Below are positions 24,722-36,810 of a stretch of DNA of 64,000 bases, piece by piece. Each line of letters begins with the position of its first letter. Within the stretch, counting starts at the first letter, position 1. The notes beneath the pieces were generated by a model, which was not told the origin of the DNA, searched no databases, and saw only the letters and a list, made by a program, of their open reading frames with translations. Location: NCBI RefSeq assembly GCF_030272615.1, contig NC_081405.1, positions 605,290,177 to 605,354,176 on the forward strand, given 5' to 3'. The position numbers were made by a program, and so were the translations under genes. Origin of the DNA: Cryptomeria japonica (Eukaryota; Streptophyta; Pinopsida; Cupressales; Cupressaceae).

Positions 24722-26005
24722 TTAGTTTTCCGGTTCAGTGACTTCCACACTAGGTGCAGAAACCAGTTCTTCTTGAATCACTTCTTCTGGCTTCTTCTTC
24801 CAGGTTTTCTTCATATCTTCTTGACCAATCTTAAAATCAATCTTTCCTTCCGGAGTGACCGGTATATCATCCGATATATTCTTTCTCATTCTACAGAATC
24901 TTGCTGTATGACTCAGTTTGTTGCAATGATAGCAAATCATTCCAGGTGCTCTCCAAGGTCCATTGTTCATGTTTCCATTCTTCCTTCCGCATGTTGCAGC
25001 AGTGTGACCACTACCATGATAGATTAAACAGGTTGCTCTCTATCCGGTTGCCGCTTGATAGCCACTGCTTCCTAACTGATGATTATAGGTATTAGACCGG
25101 TTTGGGTTCCGGTTCCCAGAGGGTTCAGGAAAAACTCCTTGACTCCTTTGAGGATACCTTTCGGTGTTGTGCATGATAGAATTGCAATCAAATGCTTTAT
25201 GCCCAAACTTTTTGCATGCATAACAATTACCATTGAATCTATTGGGTCTAGGCTTATCATTTAGAAAATAAGGAAAATTATTGTAAGCCTTACTTCTACA
25301 TACATTAGCAGTGTGTCCTTCCTTGAGACAATTAAAGCAAACAGGTTTGAACTTTTGCTTGCCTTTATCCTTTGGTGCTGGTTGTTTCTTTGATGCTCCA
25401 TCTTTTGTTCCGGAGGTCTCACCTTCCTCATAATCAGAGAAACCAAGTCCATTGGTATTCTTTACCGGTTTAGCTGATTCAAGCTTCTGTTCTAGCTTGA
25501 TAGTGCTCTTATTGAATTTGGCAAGTGTTTCCTTTGACTTAGTAAGTTCTTTGGTAATAATAGCATTGGATTCCTTTAAGGTTGCATTCTTAGAAACAAC
25601 CATGTGTAGTTCACCTTGCATTTCTTCCTTTTTCATTTTATTTTCATGAAGATGAGAGGTAAGTGCACTGATCTCTTTCTTTAGCTTGGAGATCTCATGA
25701 TCTTTGTCTTTTACCAGATCTTCAGCTTTTCTTCAGTTCTCAAGCTCTTGACACATTTTGATAGTTAGTCCTTCAAGTTCCCTTTTTAAGTTGGCATTGG
25801 AATCATTCAGTTTTTCAACTTCTTGAACTAGGGCTTCCATGTCCACTTCATCAGAAGAACTATTTTCATTTAGCTCCATCAGTTTTTCAGCATGCTCTCT
25901 TCTTTTTGCCTAAGAGGCCTTATATTTGACTTTAAGTTCATCATAGGCTTGCTCAGTCTGAGTGAGCCGATGAGTAAGTTCTCTCACAGTGTATTCCCCC
26001 ATATC
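24722..26005 (-). pseudogene. element C gag-like protein: coiled coil and four CCHC-type knuckles
   Basis: It starts MGEYTVRELTHRLTQTEQAY near 26005. A long heptad-rich coiled coil follows to about 25500. Knuckles are CFNCLKEGHTANVC, CYACKKFGHKAFDC, a degenerate CLIYHGSGHTAATC and CYHCNKLSHTARFC. It ends ...PSVEVTEPEN at 24722. Stops near 25910, 25730 and 25040 break it. Four knuckles suggest nucleic-acid binding. There is no copia gag helical domain, so it may be a replaced or highly diverged Gag. Confidence 0.75.
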
Positions 26006-26037
26006 TCTTTCCAAGTGGTTAGACTTATAGAAAGGTT

Positions 26038-26050
26038 GGCTTTGATACCA
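26038..26050 (-). other. primer binding site of element C
   Basis: On the minus strand it reads TGGTATCAAAGCC, initiator-Met type, two bases after the LTR. Confidence 0.9.
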
Positions 26051-26052
26051 AT

Positions 26053-27250
26053 TGATGAATACTAAGAGGGGGGGTGAATTAGTATACCAAAAAATACTGA
26101 ACTCAAACACTTTATCAGTCTAGCAATAAACTAGTATAACTGTTTAACTAACAAACCGGTTAACACAAATGCAAACCAAATAGCAAGTAAGAAATTCACC
26201 CACAGAAGCATAATCACCATAACATGAGATTTTGACATGGAAACCCAAATGGGAAAAACCATGGTGAGATGAAACTCACAAGTAACTATCTACAAAATAG
26301 TAACCAGACTGGTTAAGGTCATACAATGTTCTTTACCAGAATAGATCCTGTTAAGAATCTCAATCTCTGTTAGGAGATAAGTTTGATTAAAGACTACCTT
26401 GTGAGAGGATTTCAGATCCACAGATGTGAATCACCTTGTTAGAGGATTTACAAAGGCTTTTCTAGGCCTACCCGGTTAAGGGTTTCTGACTTGTCAAAGA
26501 TGTGAGTAATCAACAAGTGAATGATCTAGCAAATGGCACAATCTGCTTGATTAGATCCATGGTAGCTCATTGCTAATGCATTTCAACATTACTTTAGTCT
26601 TCAATAAATCCACACTCTATTACAACACATAGACTTGATATTCTCTGTTAAGATCGCACATACAAGAACTCATCAACCACCAAAAAAAAAACCTAACAGC
26701 TCTCTCTAAAACCCTAGACATGATGTCCTTAAAAGGAATCTCATTTCATGTCATTCCAATAGGATTACATTTCAATTTCCTAGGTTCATTGTATCTAGAC
26801 ACATTTGGTAACACAACACAAAATCACCGTCAAAGTGTCGGTGGATGGTAACTCATCACAAAAATATACCGGTCGGTAACTCATCATAGAGTATTACTGG
26901 TTTATACAACTTTACTGATTACCAGTTGATAACTCAGAGTAATACCAGTTTAACTATTAAATAGATTACCAGTTTGACAAAAATGAAGATTGGGAAAATG
27001 ATAACTGCTACTCTTAGTTCCTTTGCTACATTCCGCTTGATATCCTTGAACTGCTTGAGGTCATCATGCCTCTTGAGATCTTCATGCCGCTAGAGATTGG
27101 TAAACACTTTCTGCAAAACATTGATAGTCTAAAGACTACAACATAATATCGGTTTGGAACAAATACCAGATCATACATTCAAAAAGTGATCTCATAGCAA
27201 GTGTGTGTCCATCAATGACAATCACAACATAATCATCAAAAATGTCAACA
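26053..27250 (-). repeat. 5' LTR of element C
   Basis: It aligns along its whole length with 20058-21280 and ends AATGTCAACA. Confidence 0.9.
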
Positions 27251-28920
27251 ATTGTAAGCACTCAAACTAAGAAATCTTGACTCATTAGAAAGACAAGTAA
27301 ACAATTGAAGATAACTAGACAAACTCTAATGAGATCTATGGGAAGGCGATAAAGAGCGGAGGATCCATATAACAATAAGTTATGGGAATTTTCCACTAGA
27401 TTACCACGAAAAGATAAAGCAAGTGTTGAAGCCTTGAGATCCCTAACTGAAGATTTTTGGAAGAATAACACAAGGGTCTCTCCAAATCAAAGAGATGTTG
27501 TAAGGAGGATTGGTAGTAAAATCCGCGATCTACATCTGAAACGCTTTTTGGATACGACTCAAACATAATTTTTTGCCAAGTTTCAATGTATGTATCCTCA
27601 AATTAAAATTAGTCAAAGATTTTTTGAAATGGTAAAGCCTTTTATGTCAAAATAAATCACACACGCACAACTTGTTCTTGTAGAGTACATATCAAATTTT
27701 CTAACCATTATGATGTTTATCAACACATATGTATAGATTTGCATGCTAACAATGTTTTGTAGGAATGCAACATAAATGGTCCACCAACATCTTAGGGAAT
27801 TCATATCTATCATCTTATGTGAAAGAGTAGATGGTCAAGTATATTACAATAAGTGTTGCTTGGATGGCACATGTGTTCATTATGGTGGATTGTGACATTT
27901 ACAAATTTGTCAACATATGGATATTGGACAAGAAATTGGTAATGAATTAGTTGAATTTGGAAAATATAAGACAATGGCCTACATGCTAAAAGATGGAAAA
28001 GAAGCAAAAAGGTGTGAATTGGTTAGTGAGAAGATTCCAGTGTATCAGTTTATGGGCATCTTTCATGAGCATATAGTGTATGAATATGAAAGGCACAACC
28101 ATCGAGCTTGTTGGTTGGACTCACAATTTAAGTTATGCAAGGACACATTTCCACTTCATACAATCGTTTCAATTGTTGACTTTGCAGAGACACACTACAA
28201 CCGCAAAATGAGGTGAAATTGCAATATTACAACTCCACACAAGTTGCTATATTTGTGCATATAGAATTCATTCATGCACATGAAAGTATGGAAGAGGATA
28301 GGAAGATATTGAGGGAGTATAATGTTTACATCAGTGATGATCGCTCACACTCTATAGAGTTTGTGCAAGGTTGTTTTAAGATATTCTATGATGATTTGGC
28401 TAGCTGAGGCATATCATTCCCTCAACATATCATATGGTTAGATAATTGTGCATCGCAATTTAAGAACTCTCAGTTGTTTTATTGGTTGAGTAGGATGCAT
28501 AAGTTGACTTCTATTCAACATATGTGGAATTTATCTGAGGCTAGGCATGGAAAAGGGGACCATGATGGTGTAGGTGCATGTATTAAAAGAGATTTAGCAT
28601 GAGAAGAGTTACAGTACAAAGGATATGCAAACTTGAAAGATGCAAAATCAATTTTACAGTGGTGCAATGGTACAATTATCTAGGTAATCAAGGTAAGTCT
28701 TCAATTCACAGATTTTTTTAGTTGATAAATGATACTAACATTGCAAAATTTAAAGATTGTTGTACATTGACAGGATCGAGTGAGCTACACTCTTTAAAAA
28801 GCTCTAATCCAGGTTCATGGACTATCCATACACGACAGATGGCATGTTATTGTTATTCATGTAGAGATGGTGCCTATAATGAGTGTGAGTCAGAGGAGTG
28901 GGTGGACGAATGGTGTATGA
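27251..28920 (+). pseudogene. transposase-like gene, central catalytic-type region
   Basis: The frame from 20057 continues (VEALRSLTEDFWKNNTRVSP, RDVVRRIGSKIRDLHLKRF) to about 27640. An intron-like gap follows, then CCLDGTCVHYGG (about 27860) and KLCKDTFPLHTIVSIVDFAE (about 28180). A frame jump leads to LQYYNSTQVAIFVHIEFIH, IWLDNCASQFKNSQLFYWL (about 28440) and HGKGDHDGVGACIKR (about 28550). The acidic residues in VDFAE, WLDN and HGKGD/HDG sit where an RNase H-fold (DDE/D) transposase would have them, and the middle motif resembles the integrase DNGxxFKN motif. A second intron seems to end at 28721. A Cys-rich segment (ACYCYSCRDGAYNECES) follows. Stops at about 27900, 28405 and 28600 show decay. 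I cannot name the superfamily. Confidence 0.68.
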
Positions 28921-30828
28921 TGTAATGCCCGCCAAAATACCCTAAAGAAACTAAACAATAATACATAAATGGAGATAATTTTTTTCTTAATTAACATCTA
29001 ATAACAACTAATGCAACATATTTCATCTCCATCTATTTACATTTATTAACCAAATAACCAATATGAACATACATCATTGTTCATTTCATAAATTAACACA
29101 AGCGAAAATAACACAACATCAATAATCTTTCTCTAGGGTACTTTAACATCATTACTTAATTCATTTCCACCATAGCATATGACACACATGATAGGTATAT
29201 TCCATCTTCATTAATGCATCATATTCTAATTCTTCAACCATGAGATACGCAACCTACAACATTACTTATTCTTCATGATATGCATAATTTCCTTTCTACC
29301 AATGCATCTGTGTGAATCATTCCTATTTACTAAATCAAATTAACATCTTCTATCATATTCACTTTTTAATCTATGAATATTCCTCTTTCAAGATTATTTA
29401 ATATTCTAACTAGCATATAAACATTCCATGCAATAATACAACTAATCCATAAAGCAATTCTATTCTATTCTAACTATATTCCACTTTATTTCCATGATTC
29501 ATAAAATCACATCTCTACAATAGTACAAATACAATATGCCTAAATTCCAATTTCCAACTACAATTCATCTTACAAATATAAGTACATTAAATACATCATG
29601 AGCGTAGCTCTTTCTACTAAAATATTCCATCTACTATATACAAGGAAATTGCATTACATGCATTCCATCTTATCTATTACATAAATCTACTACAAGGTAT
29701 ATCCATAGTACATCATGAAGAAGAATCTAAGAGAACATCCCAATGACTAAAAAGCACCAACCACTTGACCATGTGGAACCAAAGGAACCACCCCCCATGC
29801 TAGGAGATGACACAAGGTCCCAACACATACTCTAAACCTAAGTTGGCACCTATAACCAAGGAGACTAACCACACAAGGACTCTCAAGAAAGAACTCACAC
29901 ATACAACAAGAATGAACTCCCAGAGGCATAAAACTCATCAAGACATAAATGCATCCAATAAGCATATTCATAAATCATAAAGGGGAAACACATGTAGGAG
30001 TGGAGTGTCATCACAAGCCATCCTCATAACATAATAGCATAATAACACAAGGCACTAGCTTGATGGACATGTGGAGCCATCTCAACCTATGAGAGACTAA
30101 GGGAGATTAGCTTACCATCTTCACGACCTTCTCATGCTTATCCCAAAACATCCTCCCTAGGAATAAGTCATGAGGCACAAATCAATTTTCATCTTAATTA
30201 TTAATCTAACTACCCAACCCATCAATTATTAGGTTATCATTTATTTACAAATCACGGAAAAACTCCAATGTGCCCTAGTGGTCTAGACCTCATGCATCCT
30301 TACAAGGAACCTCATGCAAGCCTATCTCTCATGACCCCAGTCATCACAAGGAATCCCACTCCTCCTAACATGGCCCAACAATAAAACACAAGAGGCTCTA
30401 CCAACATAATTACATGAAAATAATACACAATGTAGCCAAAAACTTACACACATACTCTTACAACACAAACAAGGCTAAAACAACATCAATATAGAAAAAG
30501 GAGCCTCTTGGCTAGCAATAAACAAAGGCATATAAAGCCATCAAATGCTGCCATCAAATAAAGAATAACATCACAACAAGGCCAACTCACTTGCTGGTCC
30601 AAAACAACATAGAAATCATCTCAATCATTCATGGCCTATCCACATGGAAGAGAGTCTAAAATGACTATAATACATAGAGAAACAAATATACTCAAAACCA
30701 TCAATATGCTCCAAAATTGGGACATACTCACAGACCTCAAATAAAGCCTCTGGTACAAAAATCATTTTGGGAAAATACTTCAAAAATGACCAAAACTGGG
30801 AAAATACAAAACACAGTTAGGTTAGTGC

Positions 30829-31066
30829 TTTTGCCCTGCAAGACAGTGCTTATGCCACAAAGAACAATACAAATGTAACACAGGACAATGCTTTTGCATT
30901 TTAGAATCGTGCATATGCATTCTGAAACAATGCTTATGTTTCTAGAGTTAGGTTATGCATCCTAAGACAACACTTATGTTGCGCAGAGCAGCACAAATGC
31001 AATACAGAACAACGCAAATGCATTATAGAACAACGATTTTGCAGAAACAATGCATTTGCACAAAAC
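30829..31066. repeat. minisatellite inside the chromovirus LTR
   Basis: Imperfect units of about 20-30 bases around the words AATGCTTATGC, AACAATGCAAATGC and GCTTTTGCA. The same block is at 48956-49196 in the other LTR. Confidence 0.6.
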
Positions 31067-32649
31067 TTACGGAAAACTCAGATAACTTTTGGGTAAAATA
31101 ATAAAATCCAAACTTTACAAAAAGGCTCGAAAAACATATGCAAAGAGATGCCTAGAAACAAAGTTTACTTTGGTATAAACACAGTAAAATATCTCCAACT
31201 ATAGATCAAGATTAAATCAAATAACTTCACGACATAAAATGAACTGAACCACTGCAAAACTTCACAGAGATTCAAATGAAGATAGTCCCAAACAATCACA
31301 ACTGAAGGACTCACAAAGGAAGACCAATCTCATCTCCTATAGGAGAGGATTAATCAACCAAATATTTTCACAAAAAATTCACAAAGCCGTGAAATGCCAT
31401 TCACAGGAAACCAAAAACATATATTCCAGCAACTATACAATACCCAAATAATATAAAGCTTTCCTTCCCAAATATTAACCTTCAGCAATAATAAAACTAT
31501 AGAGTAAAATAACTTCTCATCCCGAACCCAAAACATTGCAAGACACAAAGCATACACGGAGAAACCATTAAAAGAAAATACAAAGTGAAAGAAGTCCAAC
31601 CTGCAACTTGAAGTAATGAAAATGAAGCTGAAGAAGAGCTCCCACAAGCCAAACCAAATCCCAACCAAGCTTCAACCAAAACCAAGAGAGAAGAAACCCA
31701 AATCCAAGAAGAAGCTTGCGGAAATTTTTTCCAGAGAAGAGCCAACCAACCCGAAAAAACTCACAGGAAAGAAAATAAAAAGCAACAATAATCCAAAACC
31801 CTAGCCTTAATTTCGGCCAATCAAAATATTCCATTTTGGAGTATATTTTACCAACCCACCATATAATATAATTTATTCACCCATTTTGAATTCGGCCAAT
31901 GAGAGTGAAGGGTAGGTAAGGTAAATGAAATATTCTTATCCAGCTAAGTGGGAATGTTTTATTTCTTTATTTAAATTTAATGTGTTCATACACCCCACTT
32001 TAGGAATAAAAGTCAAACTATTAAATAAATATAAGTTGTAAATAAATAATCCAAATGGGGATTAAAATCAAATAAACCAAAAGCTAATAAAATAAATTAA
32101 AGAGCCAAATAAATATAAGATATCAATTAAATATTAAACCATAGAAAATCAAATAAATAATTAAATAGTCAAATACCATTAAAGATTAAATCACAAATAT
32201 TAAATAAATATTACACAACACTAAGGCTCATCAAATATTAAATAATCATAAAATAAATAAACATTAATTATCAAATAAATATAAATACCAAATAATTAAA
32301 TATTCAAAACTTATAAATTAAATACACTAAAATGAACATTACCAAATATAGAACTACACATCAAGACCCACATAATTACTCTAACATAATCAAGTAAATC
32401 AACCGGCATAAACTAAACTCACAATACCAAAAGACCAAGCTTACTAACCGACATGGCAAATTATGCCAAGACACTGACTACTCACGGTGAACAACTTAGA
32501 CCTAGAGTATGTGAGGGGAAACTCATGTCATCTTCGAACCACATAAGCCATTGGAACTAAGACACACTCAGACCTATGAAGCCAAGTGGAGTCGATATTC
32601 TGGTACCTGCAAAATTCTGCAACCACAAAATGACAATACAAAATATACA

Positions 32650-34087
32650 TGTAGTCACATAAATCTGTCCATTTTAATTAAATGAATATTTCGTATTTAT
32701 TTGATTAAAAATCCACTAGCCATCAGTTAATTAAATTAATATTTAATTAATTCATCCCCAAACATTCTTCTATTAATTAAATAAATTATTCAATTTATTT
32801 TTATTAATTCATTAAAATCAAATTCCAATCAATTAAATAAATAAAATCTATTTATTTAATTAAAATCCCCCTATTCCTCTTTTAAATAAATTAACATTTA
32901 TTTAAATCATTATCCCCCACCCCACTTGCATTTTCCTACAAATGCAACTTGCACATATTTATTGAAATAAAAGAATTTTTATTTTAAATAAAATCCTATT
33001 TTCCCTCACCCACCAAATCCACTTGCAAAAATCTAATCCCCTTCTAGATTCTTCTAACCCCTTCCTAATTAGCCTAATCCATCTCCTAAATATTGTCACA
33101 TTCCTAAGCAAAATGGAGTCACTTCTCAAAGTCTAAAAGTCTTTGATAACCATTAAAGGCTTTCAACCTTCAACCACTTAATTCCTCAAAGTCTTTGATA
33201 ACCATTGAAGGCTTCCAACTTTCAACCACTTAATCCCCAAAGTCTCCAAAAACCATTAATGGTTAATTCAACCCTCCCACATGGTTAAAACATTTGTTTT
33301 GACTCAACCTCTACCCAACCCAAGGGTCTCATCAAGCCTTTAATGCTTTGACCATGATTATCTCTTAATCATTTGCACAAAGGTTTAATCCTTGGATTAA
33401 CTCCTAATCCAGTGGGTAATCCTAATTTAGGCTTGACCCTTAGCCTTTAGATAACCATGAGGTCTTCTCAGGCCTTTAATGCCTCCAACCTCTTCTCTCA
33501 ACCCAATCCTGTGTTGACACTTGTCACTATTTTATTGGTGTCAATTGTGCACATGGATTCCCAACTTTCAAGCTTGACCCTTGATTAAATCATTCAATCC
33601 TGGCCATCCATTGCTCCATTTTTCCTATAAATAGAGCCCATTCCTTCATAATCCACATCCTGAAAACTTGTATGCATCTAAGCTATAGACATTTTAGAGA
33701 GCATTTTAGCATAAGCAATCTAACATCTTGTCTTTTTGGTTAAAATACATCATTTTAGCATTAGTATTAACTTTTTATTTCACATTTAGAGCTATACTAC
33801 AATCTCAATCCTCCATAAGCATCCATAGTGCAAAAAGCTGCTGAGAGCTACACTATTTTGGAACTTGGAGAGGAGAGGAACAAGGGAGAAGAAGCTAAGG
33901 CCATGCTAAGAGGCAGTTGGAGATATCTCATTGTCTTACTTCTTTAGTTAGATTCATTAGCATGTTTTTAGTGTCTCCTTTGGAATGCCTTCATATGTTT
34001 TAGTTTTTGATTGATTAACTCTAATGCTTTGTGTGTTTTGGTGTTCTTTGATCTTAGACTAACTTTGTGCCATTTAGGAGGGCATCA
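32650..34087 (+). repeat. 5' LTR of the Tat element
   Basis: It runs TGTAGTCACATAAAT...GAGGGCATCA, 1438 bp, followed by the primer site. The first 300 bases are rich in TTAATTAAAT words. Confidence 0.92.
33626..33633 (+). promoter_or_regulatory. TATA box of the Tat LTR
   Basis: TATAAATA within CCTATAAATAGAGCCC, the best core promoter match in the LTR. The same word is at 41290-41297 in the truncated 3' LTR. Confidence 0.6.
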
Positions 34088-34089
34088 TT

Positions 34090-34129
34090 TGGTGAACCCG
34101 ACGTGAATCGAACACGCAACCTTCTGATC
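34090..34129 (+). other. extended primer binding site, 40 bases of tRNA complement
   Basis: It starts TGGTGAACCCGACGTGAATC and continues for 20 more bases to ...CTTCTGATC. The reverse complement is a tRNA 3' half: CCA end, acceptor strand, T-arm with loop TTCGATT, variable region and the 3' strand of the anticodon stem. From memory it fits plant tRNA-Trp (CCA anticodon), but I could not check this. Typical primer sites are 8-18 bases. Confidence 0.75.
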
Positions 34130-34177
34130 ATTTTTTTTGAAATTAACATTTTGCTTGTTGAAATTGCCACACAGGTC

Positions 34178-34460
34178 GCGCTTCGGCGCTATTGAACGCG
34201 TTTTAGCGCTATTGCAAAAATTTCTTTTAGCGCTATTGACCCTACGATAGCACTATTGAAAATGTTTCAGCGCTATTGACAACATTCCAGCGCTATTGTC
34301 ACAGTTTCAGCGCTATTGACACACTTCCAGCGCCTTTGTCTTCTCGGATTTTTCTCTTCTTTGAGCGCTACCGTTTAAATTAGCGCTTCTGCTCACGCAG
34401 AATAGCGCTATTGTATGAATCAGTGCTTCTGAAAAAACACAGAATAGCGCTATTGCGACA
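34178..34460 (+). repeat. AGCGCTATTG minisatellite in the Tat leader
   Basis: About a dozen copies of AGCGCTATTG or variants (GCACTATTG, GCGCTTCTG, GCGCCTTTG), most spaced near 20 bases, between the primer site and the leader. The core AGCGCT is palindromic. Confidence 0.8.
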
Positions 34461-36810
34461 GAGTGTCGCCCAAATTGACTTGTAACCAAAAAATCAAAAT
34501 TTAGGCTTGTGGAAGCCCCCCCCTTTGAGCATTGATTTTATTAACTTGTTTCTTTTCTTTGTGCAGGTTAACAACACAACAAAAATCACAAAAAAAAATT
34601 TCATTTAGTGCTTAAAAAGAACTTAAAACCACAAAAAAAAAAAAAAAAACAATTTTTCATTGTTTTCTAGTTAGGCCTCATTTTCTTTGGTGCTTAAAAT
34701 CAACAACACAAATTTGATTTCCTTGCATCAATTCGGACCTAAAATTTACAAACCACACTTCAAATTTTGGTGCAAATAAAATACACAATCCACTTGTTTT
34801 GATTTTTGCAAGCTATTTTTACTTCATGCAAACGTGTTTTCCATTAAGTTGACCAGGATTTCAAATTCTAGAATACAAAAACACATTGCTTTTTGAAGTT
34901 AAAAAGAACACCATGACTGTTGGAGCAACATCTCCAAATAGTTAGATCACATTTGCAAATGCTGGATTAAAAAGAACAAGTGTTTTACATGTTTGGCACG
35001 CTTGTGCACAAAAGTCAGTCGAGTGGTCCTACCTCTAACACACACTATCCTCTCCCTTGGCTCTCGTGGTCCTATGTGCAAGAGAAAAGTGTTAGTAACA
35101 CTCAAATTTTATCTTTTTAAGAGAGGCCTGCCAAGGGATCGATACTCTTGGGAATGACCTCGAGCGGTAAATCCTTCGAGCCGCTATAGAAATCAGGTGA
35201 GAGCGAAAGCTGTAGCCTTGGGTATAGTTGTTCCTACAGTGTAACTGGCCGAAAGGACAAATGGGCCCCACCACCAGTTACAAGGCTCTTAAGTGAGTCA
35301 CTCCAGAATGAACTTATGTCCAAAAACATCGAACATGACTAAACACCTTTAAGTAGTAGCCCACCTGTTCTATTGATTGAGGATATTTGAGGTATAATTT
35401 AGTGCAAGAGCATAGATGGTTTTGCTCCCAAGATACTCACCATACATATTTCCTTGAGTAGAAACATAGCTTTTTGAAAAGTCACTTGTGGCTTGATAAA
35501 AGTGGTGACTCCCCCATCATAGGGATCATCTATTTGTTATGCTCGTGCAAGACTTAGTATATCACATCCTTACCTGCCACGGCGGGATTCATAAGGTATG
35601 TAGTACCAAAGTCGAAGAAATATCAAGATGTGGGCTAAATTTATCACAACTGGCCATTTGACCTTAGGGATAAAAAGTGTTTGAAGTGTGTTCGTTTTAC
35701 AGACCTAGTGCGAATTGAGCCGACTTCAGGCTTTGGAAATACACCTTAAAATAAATCTAAAGGAAAGGTCAAAAACAAGTCCAAGAATTGGGTTGATCTA
35801 GACCCATACTCATTTGTGCCTTTGAGGCTACAATCTTGTGTTTGTGTGCTTTGCTTTGTTTTCTTGTCAAAGAAAAATCAGAAAATCAATCCCAAAAACA
35901 AAGTATTCATCCAACATCTGTCAACACAACCAAAAATACCAAAAACAAAGTGCAAACAAACAAAGAGTCAAAAATTTATGACCATTCTTCACATCTTGCG
36001 AAAGAAGAAGTGTCATCAGAATATCACCTTGAAAAAGAGACCACTAAGCTCAAAGGCTTTAATCAAAAGGAGGAAATTCTTCTATCTCAATAGACAAATC
36101 TTTGTCTCACATAGAGTCTTTCTACATCGCATGCGTCTATACCTTCAAGGTAAAACAAACGAGTTTGATTCAGAATCATTGAACCGCAGAGCTTTTATGC
36201 AATATAGAGCTCTGAGTTATCACAAAAATCAAGGAGGAAAGATTAATCCCAACTTCTTCCCAAACATCTGTATCACCTACAACACAGCTCGAGAAGTGCC
36301 ACCAACGCCTGAAAGGGAAGAGATAGAGTTTGTCCCATTTGTAACACAAAGTTTTTATTGAAGTTGAAAACATTTTCATCCATCATCTCACTCATACATC
36401 ATCACTTCATCATCAATCCGTCCCAACTCTCAAAACATTAAGAGGTTCTTGTCCCAAGATTCCTTTTTAGATATTGCTTGAAATCAAACACATCACATCA
36501 CTTTTTAGATTGTTTCTACATCTAGGATAAGCTCATCCTAAGAGACACATCTACGCAGGTTAAAACTAGTTCATGAGTGAATCCTCTCATTACTAGGTAG
36601 TTAAATCTGTAACACATCTCAGATTTCTCTGCACCTTATCACATCAAATCTTATCAAAACAAACAAGCAATTCAAAGAAAGAATTTTGGTTACATCTACC
36701 TTAAAGTGCTAGAGATCCCCATACAACACAAATCACCAACCATCAATCTTTCATTTCATCACCAACTCATCATCATCTTCAATCAACTTCAAAACAAACT
36801 TGCAAACAAA
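34461..36810 (+). other. long leader of the Tat element
   Basis: This is mostly non-coding. A-rich runs lie at 34580-34660. At 35241-35281 GTAACTGG pairs with CCAGTTAC around an inner GGCCGAAAGG hairpin-like segment, a candidate RNA structure. No conserved domain is seen except the possible short ORF at 35816-36361. Confidence 0.6.
35816..36361 (+). CDS. possible leader ORF of the Tat element (unrecognised)
   Basis: An open frame of 181 codons lies upstream of gag; the product is Lys/Arg-rich in the middle (LIKRRKFFYLNRQIFVSHRV) and acidic at its end (PPTPEREEIEFVPF). Some Tat-lineage elements (Ogre) have an extra ORF upstream of gag, which makes this worth recording. No domain is recognised and the N-terminal third looks like chance translation, so it may not be real. 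Confidence 0.25.
   Translation: MPLRLQSCVCVLCFVFLSKKNQKINPKNKVFIQHLSTQPKIPKTKCKQTKSQKFMTILHILRKKKCHQNITLKKRPLSSKALIKRRKFFYLNRQIFVSHRVFLHRMRLYLQGKTNEFDSESLNRRAFMQYRALSYHKNQGGKINPNFFPNICITYNTAREVPPTPEREEIEFVPFVTQSFY

Larger units (their letters stand above)
20058..27250 (-). mobile_element. element C: pol-less copia-like LTR element, complete
   Basis: Both LTRs are present (20058-21280 and 26053-27250), with a primer site beside the right LTR and polypurine tracts beside the left. The element is therefore read on the minus strand, 7193 bp in all. The internal 4.8 kb encodes a coiled coil plus zinc knuckles, the conserved domain, and a Lys/Glu-rich coiled-coil tail, and no pol. The LTRs differ at many positions and by a 15-bp duplication, so it is much older than the Tat element. 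Flanks show at most a 3-bp ATT duplication rather than the usual 5 bp. It sits inside the transposase gene. Confidence 0.88.

Noticed and set aside
29747..29971. 74-codon ORF also found at 47874-48098
   Set aside because: Same LTR segment in both LTRs; no domain or start context.
31354..31834. Minus-strand hydrophobic ORFs in the chromovirus LTR (also 49625-49963)
   Set aside because: LTR sequence; Trp/Phe-rich translation is opposite to A-rich DNA, with no recognised domain. Presence in both LTRs is due to LTR duplication.
34088..34129. A tRNA gene or pseudogene
   Set aside because: Only the 3' half on the minus strand, placed exactly after an LTR end; explained as a primer binding site.
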